Shown here one piece after another: positions 34,826 through 45,675 of a stretch of DNA of 64,000 bases (positions are counted from its first letter, which is position 1; each line of letters begins with the position of its first letter). The stretch is from assembly GCF_904849725.1 (NCBI RefSeq), contig NC_058520.1, forward strand, positions 321,295,186-321,359,185, in the 5' to 3' direction. A model generated the notes under the pieces. That model made no database searches, was not told the origin of the DNA, and was given only the letters and a program-made list of their open reading frames with translations. A program made the translations under genes and the position numbers. Source of the stretch: Hordeum vulgare subsp. vulgare. Its lineage: Eukaryota; Streptophyta; Magnoliopsida; Poales; Poaceae.

Positions 34826-34916
34826 GATCCAGGATGATCGTCGCGATGCTGCTGCTCGGGTGGCGCTCTCCATAGTGGCGATGAACACGAAGACTAGGCG
34901 CGTGCAAAAAATGTAA
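34826..34916 (+). pseudogene. Small plus-strand reading frame, 3' part
   Basis: Directly after the GTGAT duplication the frame that opened at 10505 continues for 30 codons (rich in Arg, Ala and Asp) to TAA at 34914-34916. The following 200 bases resemble a 3' untranslated region and contain AATAAAAT words near 34950 and 35090. With the Copia element in place the two halves are 24 kb apart. See the entry at 10505. Confidence 0.42.
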
Positions 34917-35532
34917 GGGTAGCTGCCAGCGTGCTGGTAGCACTTTGCAAAAATAAAATACTCCCGGAGTAATCCTTTCGGAGAAACTGTGGTGTTAGCG
35001 AGGCAATTAGCTAGGGTTCTGTGTGTTCGGTTCTGCTCTTAGTGCATTGGTAGAGTGAGTGTGGTTGTGAGCCGATTGGCATGCAAATAAAATCTTGTTC
35101 AAACAAATATTTTTGCTGCAGTAGTTGTATTAGGAAAAATAATAACGCAAGGGTCATCCCAGGAAAAGCAATCTAAGGCAAGAATTCACAGCGATCACAC
35201 AACTAAAATAAAACACGTGTATGTAGTAATATACAAGGCGAGGTACAACCAACACATTACACAATCATAACTATACTAGCAAATACAACAAGGCATTTAC
35301 GGAACACGAAAAAGAAAAATCTAATGGTCATGAGGGAATATTCCTGGCAGTGGAATATCTACTTCGTCTTCAGGGGCGAGCTGTTGGAGGACTCGCAAAA
35401 TGCATCCTGCTGGATCTATCCTCACGGGTTCGCCAATGGCGATCTGAGGGTTTTGGATGGCGATGTTCTGGAGAAAATCCATCACGTGCTGTGTCAAGTG
35501 CTCTTGAGCGATGACATACTACACGAGCCTAA
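34917..35532. other. Internal DNA of element A without a clear gene
   Basis: No conserved domain is found. The 35170-35330 part is AT-rich and may be the shared 3' untranslated region of genes converging from both sides. Confidence 0.4.
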
Positions 35533-35844
35533 TTAACACGTGGTCTCTCTCTGAATGGGTTCCCGGAAAAGACGCTGCTCCTCCGAGCACTTCACGACTT
35601 GGAAAATAACAGTACCCCCTTTCACTGGCATATGGTACTGCATATCGAAGACGAGTAACCGCTTCATAGGAAACAACCTATATGGCCATTTCCAGGGTAG
35701 GCATAGATTTTCTGCTGAAGTAGACTTCCGTGGGTCTTGGTTCGGGTCCACTGGGAAAATGTGCACAACTGCCCAATATTTCGAGGTAATGGAAGTGATC
35801 CTCGATTTGAACAGCTCGTCCCGGGGTGGAAAGGGAGAACCCAT
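35533..35844 (-). CDS. Unidentified reading frame in element A, related to its neighbour
   Basis: A 103-codon minus-strand frame starts MGSPFPPRDELFKSRITSIT. It contains SKYWAVVHIFPV and RKSTSAENL, which resemble FWATVHIYG and RFTGRTTFYEP in the frame at 36524-36994, so the two probably share a fold or came from one duplicated domain. Sense orientation relative to element A. Frames of this style occur in Triticeae repeat-derived proteins of unknown function. It could be an exon of the same gene as 36524-36994. Confidence 0.45.
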   Translation of the reverse strand: MGSPFPPRDELFKSRITSITSKYWAVVHIFPVDPNQDPRKSTSAENLCLPWKWPYRLFPMKRLLVFDMQYHMPVKGGTVIFQVVKCSEEQRLFREPIQRETTC

Positions 35845-36523
35845 GGTACTGCAGGTAAAATCCTACAATACTTTAACAAAACTGCGCGGAGTTAAATGTG
35901 GATTTCTGAGGTAACTCCCTTGGGGTAGCATGGCAAAAAGGTTGTGAATGCAGTGCACAAGGTGGGGGTGATGGAAAGATCACCGGGTGACTCTTATATA
36001 GGTAGGGTTGGGGCACAAGCGGTAGGTTGGGTTGGTCTTGGTGGTTGGATTTGCTTTAACATGGTTCGGTCAAGGCCACGTATAGTAGTCCATGAAATAT
36101 GACATATTATTGTGGTGGTCGCTTGGGAATCGATTTCCCGCGGTTACGTCCAACTATAGCTATGCAGCCCAAAAGCATACACATATGACTATTGGTGGTA
36201 CTTATAAAAATAATGGTACAAAAATAGCTTGCCCATTTATTTTATGAAAATACCAGCTCATACATTACACGCAAGGGAACTCTAAAGCAGGGTTAAGGCT
36301 TAGTCTACTTTGTTAACATCTAGATGAGCGGGTCTTGCGGACGTTGAGTTTGCTGGAACTACGGCGTCACGGTTGCTCGGGGAAGAAGGTGGAGCTACAA
36401 GGTTGAGGTAGTGGTGGTGTCCATTGCGGGGTGCACCGTTTCGTTGGAGGAAATCCCCAAAATGTTGCAAAGCTCCTCGGGGGAGATACGCACATGATTT
36501 GGGTCGGCAGCTGGGACAGAACT
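35845..36523. other. Spacer between two related reading frames of element A
   Basis: No conserved domain seen. If the flanking minus-strand frames belong to one gene this would be intron or linker, but I see no convincing splice pair. Confidence 0.35.
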
Positions 36524-36994
36524 CTAGAGCTCAGTCGGTCTCCCAAACAGCACTACAAGGTTGATGGCATTTGGCTCCACTTCTCTCCTCCTTGGGTCAA
36601 GACGGGCCAGCTCTTCACGAGCGGCAAGAAGGTCAAGGGTGACCTGAGCGTACAGTGCCTCTTGCGCTCTCAGGTAGCGCACAAGGTGCAATAGGGCAGG
36701 GTTGGTCTCATGGTCTCCGCTGGCGACTTGGATCATCCTACCATAACCTTCACGACTAGGGTAGTAGTAGAACGAGTGACAGTTAACTCCTGGCGACAGG
36801 TGCCGGAGTTGAACTATTGCCTCTCGAGCTGCCAACTGGATGGCTTCGGGCTCGTAGAAAGTTGTCCTTCCGGTGAACCGATGGGGACGCTCTTGGGTGA
36901 CACTCGTGCCATAGATGTGTACCGTGGCCCAGAAGTGACAAATGGCATCATTCGTGTGTTTTCGGTACACAACATACTCCGGAGGCTCTTCCAT
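36524..36994 (-). CDS. Unidentified 156-codon reading frame in element A
   Basis: The minus-strand frame starts MEEPPEYVVYRKHTNDAICH and is open to 36524. It has FWATVHIYGTSV, a polar middle and a helical part (AAREAIVQLRHLSP, then LLHLVRYLRAQEALYAQVTL), which may form a coiled coil. It is the first long frame downstream of the element's primer-binding site, the position of gag in ordinary elements, but it lacks gag motifs and a zinc knuckle. Similar sequences are seen in uncharacterised proteins from Triticeae repeats. Whether it is made is unknown. Confidence 0.5.
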   Translation of the reverse strand: MEEPPEYVVYRKHTNDAICHFWATVHIYGTSVTQERPHRFTGRTTFYEPEAIQLAAREAIVQLRHLSPGVNCHSFYYYPSREGYGRMIQVASGDHETNPALLHLVRYLRAQEALYAQVTLDLLAAREELARLDPRRREVEPNAINLVVLFGRPTEL

Positions 36995-37284
36995 GGCAAA
37001 GGCACGACGGGTCAGGTTGCTCGGATGGCTATAAAACCTCCCTGGTCTGCAGCAGTGGTCTCATTGTGGACAAAGGGTCCTGGCATCTCTAGGTGGTAGT
37101 GGTTGTGATGTCCTATCCCGTGCATTGTTCCCTTTATAGAAAAGGAAAACAAAGTCTTCTCTCGCAAGATTGCGAGAAAGGACAAGGAGGTCGTGGGTCA
37201 CTGGAGTGTGACCATAGGGTAGTCTGATAGGTTTGGCACCGATTTCCTAAAGGTGTTGGCGAATACTATTCAGGCTCCTAGTTT
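36995..37284 (-). other. Element A leader, cut by the CACTA insertion
   Basis: This lies between the reading frame start at 36994 and the CACTA left end. Its natural continuation is 55546-55630, which holds the primer-binding site. No domain recognised. Confidence 0.45.
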
Positions 37285-37830
37285 CACTACAGGAATCATC
37301 TTCTTTGCCGTCTGCCATCACCGACGACAAAGAGTAAATCCCAGACGGCAAAGAGAATACCACAGACGGCAAAGAATCTCACGGCCGGCAAAATATCTGC
37401 GTCAGCCTACGACGGCATCGTACCTTCTTTGCCGTCTGTCTCCCCAAAGCGGACGACAAAGATCTTTGCCGTCAGCTTTTCATAGGAGAAGTCAGCAAAG
37501 TGCTCGAGACGGCAGCCGACAGGCGTTGCCTCCGTTAGGGGTTAACGGAGGCTTTGCCGTCTGCCTCCCCCCTCTTCTTTGCCGTCTGCCTCCCCCCTCT
37601 TCTTTGCCGTCTGCCTCCTCCTCCTCCCCCTCCACTCTTTGCCGTCTGCCTCCTCCTCCTCCCCCCTCCTCTGTGCCCTCTTCTTTGCCGTCTGCCCACC
37701 CCAGAAGCAGACGACAAAGAGCCTATATAGACACCCCAGGATGCACAGCTGGGTGCCATGTGGCACCTTTGCCGTCTGCCAGCTGATGGCACAAGTCTTT
37801 GCCATCAGCTGGCAGACGGCAAAGAGCCCA
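37285..37830. repeat. Left terminal inverted repeat and subterminal repeats of the outer CACTA
   Basis: After the 13-base terminal repeat, CTTTGCCGTCTGCC or its complement occurs about a dozen times (for example near 37302, 37355, 37428, 37551, 37575, 37599, 37636, 37682, 37768 and 37812). Such subterminal motifs bind the accessory transposase protein in CACTA elements. The short frames in this area are by-products of these repeats. Confidence 0.85.
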
Positions 37831-37868
37831 TATAATACCTGTTTTTTTGTTTTATATCACTTCACAAC

Positions 37869-37870
37869 AT

Positions 37871-37907
<37 letters not shown>

Positions 37908-37917
37908 ATTCACCACA
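37869..37917. repeat. (CA)n(TA)n microsatellite
   Basis: About 16 CA units are followed by about 8 TA units. The TTCACCACACATATATA phrase recurs several times up to 38050, so the microsatellite is part of a larger diverged repeat. Confidence 0.9.
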
Positions 37918-38358
37918 CATATATATAATTCACCACACACACCTGTTTTTTTGACAACGCATTTATATAATTCACCACACATATATGATATATAGTTCAC
38001 CACACATATACTTGCCAACACATATATATATAATTCACAACACATATATGATATACATATAAATCAATGTACATCCTCATATATCGAAAGAACCAACATA
38101 CAAAGTATTGCACTGTTTATCCATATATACATATACATATAGTTCGACATTGTTCATCAACTCAAATGAAAACTAGATGATATACATATAAAGTTCATCC
38201 ATCGACATTGTTCAACTCCATGAATGCCAGCTTCCATGCATGTAGTATATCCAATCTGCAAAAATGTGAATAAGAAAGTCAGAAGAAGAACAAAATATGA
38301 TGTTTTTGAGCTAATTATGTCATTTTAGCGGAAAACAAGCTAAGCATATAATATTCAT

Positions 38359-41300
38359 GAGCTAACCAAGGTTCTTATGCCATTTTTAGCTTATTATGGC
38401 ATTTTGGAGCTAAATGGGTTAATTATGTCATTGTTGGGGAAATTAAAGCAAGGAGAATATGAAAGAGGAGGAGGAGGAGAAGAAGAAGAAATCAAGAAGA
38501 AGGAGAAGAAGGAGGAGAAGGAGGAGAAGGTCCTTCGCCTTCTCCTCCTTCTCCTCTTCCTCCTCCTCCTTCTCCTTCTTCTCTTCGTCTTCTTCTTCTT
38601 CTTTCTTTTCATTTTTCCTATTTCTTCTCCTCTTCTCCTCTTGTTGGAGCTAAATTACCTAATTATGTCTTGTTGGAGCTATATGGGCTAATTATGCCAT
38701 TTTAGAGGAAAACAAGCTAAGAATATAATATTCATGAGCTAACCAAGGTTCTTATGCCATTTTGAGCTTATTATAGCATTTTGGAGCTAAATGGGCTAAT
38801 TATGTCATTGTTGGGGAAATTAACGCAAGGATAATATGAAAGAGGAGAAGAAAGAGCAGGAGGAGGAGAAGAAGAAGAAATCAAGAAGAAGGAGGACAAG
38901 GAGGAGAAGGAGGAGGAGGATAAGGACTAGAAGGTCCTTGGCCTTCTCCTCCTCCTCCTTCTCCTTCTTCTCTTCTTCTTCTTCTTCTTCTTCTTTCTTT
39001 TCATTTTTCCTATCGCTTCTCCTCTTGTTGGAGCTAAACTACCTAATTATGTATTTTTGGAGCTATATGGGCTAATTATACCATTTTAGAGGAAAACAAG
39101 CTAAGAATATAATATTCATGCGCTAACCAAGGTTCTTATGCCATTTTGAGCTTATTATGGCATTTTGGAGCTAAATGGGGTAATTATGTCATTGTTGGGG
39201 AAATGAAAGCAAGGATAATATGAAAGAGGAGAAGAAAGAGGAGGAGGAGGAGAACAAGAAATCAAGAAGAAGGAGGAGAAGGAGGAGGAGGAGGAGGAGG
39301 AGGAGAAGGACTAGAAGGTCCTTGGTCTTCTCCTCCTTCTCCTCCTCCTCCTCCTTCTCCTTCTTCTCTTCTTCTTCTTCTTCTTCTTCTTCTTCTTCTT
39401 CTTCTTTCTTTTCATTTTTCCTATTTCTTCTCCTGTTCTCCTCTTGTTGGAGCTAAATTACCTAATTATGTATTTTTGGAGCTATATGGGCTAATTGTGC
39501 CATTTTATAGGAAAACAAGCTAAGTATTAATATTCATGAGCTAACCAAGGTTCTTATGCCATTTTGAGGTTATTGTGGCATTTTGGAGCTAAATGGGCTA
39601 ATTATGTCATTGTTGGGGAAATTAACGGAAGGATAATATGAAAGAGGAGAACAAAGAGGAGGAGGAGGAGAAGAAGAAGAAATCAAGAAGAAGGAGGAGA
39701 AGGAGGAGAAGGACTAGAAGGTCCTTGGCCTTCTCCTCCTCCTCCTCCTCCTCCTTCTCCTTCTTCTCTTCTTCTTCTTCTTCTTCTTCTTTCCTTTCAT
39801 TTTTCCTATTTCTTCTCCTCTTCTCCTCTTGTTGGAGCTAAATTACCTAATTATGTCTTTTTGGAGCTATATGGGCTAATTATACCATTTTAGAGGAAAA
39901 CAAGGTAAGCATATAATATTCATGAGCTAACCAAGGTTCTTATGCCATTTTGAGCTTATTATGGCATTTTGGAGCTAAATGGGCTAATTATGTCATTATT
40001 GGGCAAATTAAAGCAAGGATAATATGAAAGAGGAGAAGAAAGATGAGGAGGAGGAGAAGAAGAATAAATCAAGAAGAGGGAGGAGAAGGAGGAGAAGGAG
40101 GAGGAGGAGAAGGACTAGAAGGTCCTTGGCCTTCTCCTCCTTCTCCTCCTCCTCCTCCTACATCTCCTTATTCTCTTCTTCTTCTTCTTGTTCTTCTTCT
40201 TTATTTTCATTTTTCCTATTTCTTCTCATCTTCTCCTCTTATTGGAGCTAAATTACCTAATTTTTTCTTTTTGGAGCTAAATGGGCTAATTATCCCATTT
40301 TAGAGGAAAAGAAGCTAAGTATATAATATTAATGAGCTAACCAAGGTTCTTATGCCATTTTGAGGTTATTATGGCATTTTGGAGCTAAATGGGCTAATTA
40401 TGTCATTGTTGGGGAAATTAAAGCAAGGATAATATGAAAGAGGAGAAGAAAGAGGAGGAGGAGGAGAAGAAGGAGAAATCAAGAAGGAGGAGAAGGAGGA
40501 GAAGGAGGAGGATGAGAAGGACTAGAAGGTCCTTGGCCTTCTCCTCCTTCTCCTCCTCCTCCTCCTCTTTCTCCTTCTTCTCTTCTTCTTCTTCTTCTTC
40601 TTCTTCTTTCTTTTCATTTTTCCTATTTCTTCTCATCTTCTCCTCTTGTTGGAGCTAAATTACCTAATTATGTCTTTTTGGAGCTAAATGGGCTAATTAT
40701 CCCATTTCAGAGGAAAACAAGCTAAGTATATACTATTAACGAGCTAACCAAGGTTCTTATACCATTTTGAGGTTATTATGTCATTTTGGAGCTAAATGGG
40801 CTAATTATGTCATTGTTGGGGAAATTAAGGCAAGGAGAATATGAAATAGGAGAAGAAAGAGGAGGAGGAGGAGGAGAAGAAGAAGAAATAAAGAAGAAGG
40901 AGGAGAAGGAGGAGGAGGAGGAGAAGGACTAGAAGGTCCTTGGCCTTCTCCTCCTCCTCCTCCTCCTTCTCCTCCTTCTCTTCTTCTTCTTCTTCTTTCT
41001 TTTCATTTTTCCTATTTCTTCTCCTCTGCTCCTCTTCTTGGAGCTAAATTAGCTAACTATGTCTTTTTGGAGCTAAATGGGCTAATTATCTCATTTAAGA
41101 GGAAAACAAGCTAAGTATATAATATTAATGAGGTAACCAAGGTTCTTATGCCATTTTGAGCTTATTATGGCATTTTGGAGCTAAATGGGCTAATTATGTC
41201 TTTTTGGAGCTAAATGGGTTAACTATGTCATTGTTGGGGAAATTAAGGCAAGGAGAATACTCCCTTCGTCCGGAAATACTTGTCCTAGAAATGCATGTAT

Positions 41301-41390
41301 CTAGACTTATTTTAGTAATATATACATCCATTTTATTCATTTCTAAGACAAGTATTTCTGGACGGAGGGAGTATGAAAGAGGAGAAGAGA
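38359..41390. repeat. Tandem array of seven to eight ~400-base units with long purine/pyrimidine hairpins
   Basis: The anchor GAGCTAACCAAGGTTCTTAT recurs near 38359, 38736, 39120, 39538, 39924, 40334, 40741 and 41129 with small variations, giving units of 377-418 bases. Each unit has a conserved AT-rich part (GGAGCTAAATGGGCTAATTA) and a GA-rich block (GAGGAGAAG runs) followed by its CT-rich complement around GGACTAGAAGGTCC, so each unit can fold into a long hairpin or a triplex. Length differences come from the number of GGA/GAA triplets. The last unit is split by a Stowaway element. A single diverged copy lies at 54195-54480. Confidence 0.92.
41260..41371. mobile_element. Stowaway-type MITE (112 bp)
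   Basis: The ends CTCCCTTCGTCCGG and CCGGACGGAGGGAG-like inverse (TCTGGACGGAGGGAG) form the terminal inverted repeat of Thalos-like Stowaway MITEs (Tc1/Mariner), flanked by TA on both sides. Removing it with one TA restores the AGGAGAATATGAAAGAG sequence seen in the other array units, an internal proof of the insertion. Confidence 0.93.
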
Positions 41391-41459
41391 AACTTAACGT
41401 AGTGGTCATCAAGGAGGAGAAACACCTGGAGAAAGGTCGTGCGATGCTGCTCGGGAGTT

Positions 41460-44444
41460 ATTCCAGATTCTTATCTGTTTGGCATGCCCACGGTAGATAG
41501 AAAACTTTGGTCGCCTGTTGAGCCGTAATATAGACATCGGGAACATCTAAATGGGTGTTTGGATTGATTTTGACTAGTCCTATATGTTCATGAGTCCTTC
41601 TAGTCTTCTTCGGCTGGAACCAATAACATTTGAAGACTACGATGTTCGGTGGGTTTTCACCATAGAATTGAAGTTCATAAATTGTGACTCTTCCCTAATA
41701 CTCGATAACACCTTCGCCGATAGCACAGACGCCACAATTTGTAGATTTCCGGTCGGGCATAGATAGCTCTTTGCCAAAGGTACGAAAGAGATACCCGTTG
41801 ATGTTGTATTTCTCAAATGAACGGACCTTATAGTTAAAACCATTAGCGACTTGTCTCAATTCGGCATCCATAGACTCTGAATTAGCCCACAAGTTTAATA
41901 CGAAACGATTGTTGCATTAGCCGCAAGTTAGACCAAGAAATGAAATGGTCCATTATTGATAATTACCGTTTGTTTGAACCAAGATATGAAACCGGGATAG
42001 CCGCCTCGTGTCATTGACAAAAGCTCATACTCTTCGACGGAATCATTTTCGATCACCGCTCCATCCGAGAATTTGGCGACGTAACGACTGTTTGAAATAT
42101 CTGGGAATAAGAGGAGTTCAAATGAATTAGAAGTTACGGGAAAATGTGCCGAGAACTCACTCGATGTACGGCCGCACTTCTGTTAGGTTGTTGAAGATAT
42201 ACAACGAAATGTTCCGCCATTCTTCGACATCCAACGTTATTGGTTTCGAAGCACCGGCTGGTGCGAGCTTCCCTTTGAATAGGGTGAGGTTGGGCCCACC
42301 TTTTTTAGGGTCTCCATCATTGTGCCGAGGCTTCGGATTATGCAAATGATGATTTTTGGCTTCGTAGTGTGCTGTCACACAGTTTGCCACCTCCTCAGTA
42401 ATGAATGCCTCAGCCATCGATGCTTCAATTCTACGCTTATTTTTACATTTAGCTCGAAGGGTCTTCTGCATCCTCTTAGTTGCATAGCACCAACGATCTT
42501 GCACGGGCCCACCCAATCTTGCCTCGGTCGGTAGATGTAAAATCAAATGCTGCATTGGATTAAAGAAGCCCGGTGGAAAGATCTTCTCTAACTTGCACAA
42601 CAACTCTGGTGCAAACTCCTTCATGTCTTCTACCACGCCAGGCGACAATTCTTTCGCACAAAGAACACGGAAGAAATAGCTCAGCTCCGCCAGTACTAGC
42701 CATTCATCCTCAGGAATAAAGCCACGTAACATCACCGGCATTACCCGCTCTAGCCATATGTGTCAATCATGACTCTTGAGACCAAAGATTTTTAATTTTT
42801 CAAGACTCGCTCCCCTCTTTAGATTCCCTGCATACCCATCGGGGAACATCAAGTGCATTTTGACCCGCAAGATAATTTCCCTCATAGCTGGCCTTCCAAG
42901 ATTGAACCAGGCCTTTGGCTTCGAACACTTCTGCTTTCCTTTGCCTTCTCGCATGTTTTGTAACGGTCTATGACATAGTGTCTCTTGATCGACTCTAGCC
43001 TTAATATTATCCTTTGTCTTCCCATCTACGTCGAACAATGTACCAAAAATAGCCTCTCCGATATTCTTTTCAGTGTGCATCATGTCGATATTGTGTGGAA
43101 GAAGGAGGTCTTTGAAGTAAGGCAGATCCCAGAAGCATGGCTTGTGAGTCCAGGCATGTTTTGAATTATAACCCTTGAAATACCCTGGATGCTCTGGATC
43201 AGGCTCGAGGGCGTTTAACTGATCCAGGATTTGTTGGCCTGTGAACGCAGGTGGGGCCAAGTTTTTGACAACTTTACCTTTGGTAAAGTTCTTCTTATCT
43301 TTCTGAACTGATGGTCAGGATCCAGGAACTGTCTATGCAAGTCAAAGGAAGAATACTTCCGACCCTCCTGCAACCAATGAAACTGAAGAGCTGCCTTGCA
43401 TTGGGGGCACGGGAACCTTCCATGCACACACCATCGAGAGAATAGCTTATACGCTGGCAAGTCATGCATAGAGTACATGTACCACACATGCATTTTGAAG
43501 TTTTCTTTTCTAGCGGCATCGTATGTCTTGACCCCATTATCCCAAGCTTCTTCCAATTCATCCTTAAGCGGTTGCAGGTACACATTCATATTTTTCCCCG
43601 GATAATTGGGCCCTGGAATTATCAACGTGAGAAATATGTTCTTTCTTTGCATAATCTGCCCGGGGGGAGATTGAGTGGAATGACAAATACAGGCCAACAA
43701 CTATATTGGGTTGCCGTCATGCCGAAGGGATTAAAACCATCCGTGGCGGCGCAGACTCGAGGATTCCTTGGATCTGCCGCTTTATCCTGATGCAATCCAT
43801 CGAAATGTTTCCACACTTCCCCATCCGATGTGTGTACCATCATCTTATTCCCATTCGCATCTAGTTCGGTTCTTTTGCCCAATTTGTGCCATGTCATCTG
43901 TCTGGCTGTCTCTTCGACCATGAAAAGACGTTGAAGTCTTGGTACGATTGGCATATATCGAAGAACACTAACTGTGATTTTGGTCTGCCTCTTCTCACCC
44001 ATACCGTTGTCTACCACAAGATACCTGCAAGACTCGCAATTGGGACAATAGTCCAAGTGTGCATACTCCTTCCTAAATAAGACACATCCTTTCTCACATG
44101 CATCTATCTTCTCCTAGGGCATCTTAAGTACACGAAGTATTTTGTTCGACTGGTATAGGTTTGCAGGCATGATATGGCCTTTGGGTAGGAAGCGTCCAAA
44201 TATTGTCATCATCGCGTCGTAGCATTCTCTTCCCAAGTTGAACTGAGCCTTCAGAGCCATTACTTGTGCAATTGCATCCAGCTGACAGAGCTCGGTGTGC
44301 TCATGGAGAGGACGTTTTGAAGACTCCAACATTTCATAAAAGGCCTTTGCAGATTCCTCCATCTCATCTTCCGAATCCCGATCATCATCAAAGTCTTGCA
44401 CCATGTCTTCGATCCCGGTACCATGCTCGTCCGTGCGACGACGC
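41460..44444 (-). pseudogene. CACTA transposase (TNP2 type), main part
   Basis: Reading down the minus strand: an acidic segment (GIEDMVQDFDDDRDSEDE), then the catalytic TNP2 region (YCPNCESCRYLV, VHTSDGEVWKHFD, LIIPGPNYPGKNMNVYLQPL, FSRWCVHGRFPCPQC). Next come MMHTEKNIGEAIFGTL and DUF4218 (FIPEDEWLVLAELSYFFRVL, CYATKRMQKTLRAK), and after two introns DUF4216 (YNINGYLFRTF). Splice sites are visible at about 42156, 42101 and 41967. Breaks: TAG at 44114, frameshifts near 43665 and 43300, TGA at 42761, TAG at 41695. The N-terminus lies beyond the nested element at 53253-53522. TNP2 cuts and joins the element ends; this copy cannot. Confidence 0.92.
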
Positions 44445-44680
44445 ACTACAAGAAATATGCTCATATGTGATGTTTTTTAAAATGTCGTTGATGAATTCGT
44501 CATAAATCTATGACGATTTCATCCGAGATTGTCGTAAACCGTTTGAGGGGATCAAATCTACATATAAATTATGACGATGTGTGTCAAAAACGTCATAACC
44601 GCATAAGATGAGATCGTCATAACTTTTACGACGATTGTAAAAATGTCGTAACATGTTCTAACTATGTTGACATGTCACTC
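44445..44680. repeat. Left terminal and subterminal repeats of the nested CACTA
   Basis: Words such as CGTCATAA, TGACGATTT, ACGACGATTG and GTCGTAA recur at short spacing. The same words appear inverted near the right end (52990-53230). They are the likely binding sites for transposase accessory protein. Confidence 0.75.
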
Positions 44681-45675
44681 GTGGGTCCATTATATCGCAC
44701 CTCATCCTAGTTTGTGAAGCAACCTACTATTCTATCATTCCAAAAATTCTGAAAAAATTCTCATAAATACTTTGGATCATATATTTCTCAAATATGTGTA
44801 AACCCTTCCTTCCATAGTTCAAAAATAATTTAGCAATATTCATTTTCCTATTCTGTTCAGAATAGCAAATCTTTCTCAACAAATATCCAAACTTTGTGTT
44901 CAGCTAATAGCTTTGTGAAGGAAGTACTAGATAGGAATATCCTGATGAATTGAATTTTTTCCACATCATCAATGTGCCCCAAACATAGCTCTCCATAAAA
45001 TTGTAGCCACATCTCACAATCCATGTGAGCTCATGATCCAATCTTTGTTTCTGGTAATATTTTCATTTTATGAAGCAACTACATTTTATATTGCTTTATA
45101 GTTCATGAAAATTTACCACGGGATGACACTGACCATATAACCTTACTCCACCAAATTTTAGCACATTTAATTCAGCCAGTTTCTCTCAATATTTTTCCCA
45201 ATATTCTGTTCAGCAGAGAGCATTGTGAAGGAAGTACAATTTTTGTTTATACAAATTTTATGAAATTTTTACAGTACCTTAATGTGTCCAAATTATCATC
45301 CTCCTCCAAATTTCAGCTCAATCCAATCATATATGTGAGCCCAGTTTCAATTACCATTTTCTGTCCAGATTGGCACATTGTGAAGGAAGTGTCACTTTGG
45401 CATGTCCAAATGGTATAATTTTTATACAGTGCCTTGATATGCCCAAATTAACATCATACACCAAATTTCAGCTCAATCCATACATTGAGATTATTCTATT
45501 GTATTCTTCTTGCTAACACCTACCGAGGGATTGTCCAACCCACCAGACATGCATATTCCACCTAGAACGTGTGGCAACGCAACGGTCCGGCGGTGACCAT
45601 GCGGCTGGCATGCAAGTTCATGCGCTCTGGAGTTGGGCCCTCGACCACCATCCAAACCTCAACGTCAAGGCACCA
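44681..45675. other. AT-rich interior of the nested CACTA
   Basis: No coding domain. The phrase TGTGAAGGAAGT occurs near 44914, 45223 and 45374, with similar following sequence on memory of CAAATTTCAGCTC, so weak irregular repeats are present. Otherwise unremarkable. Confidence 0.45.

Noticed and set aside
38394..40658. Many open frames rich in Glu/Lys/Arg or Ser/Phe at the GA/CT blocks
   Set aside because: They are translations of GGA/GAA and TCC/TTC triplet runs on both strands, without any domain, and repeat with the array.
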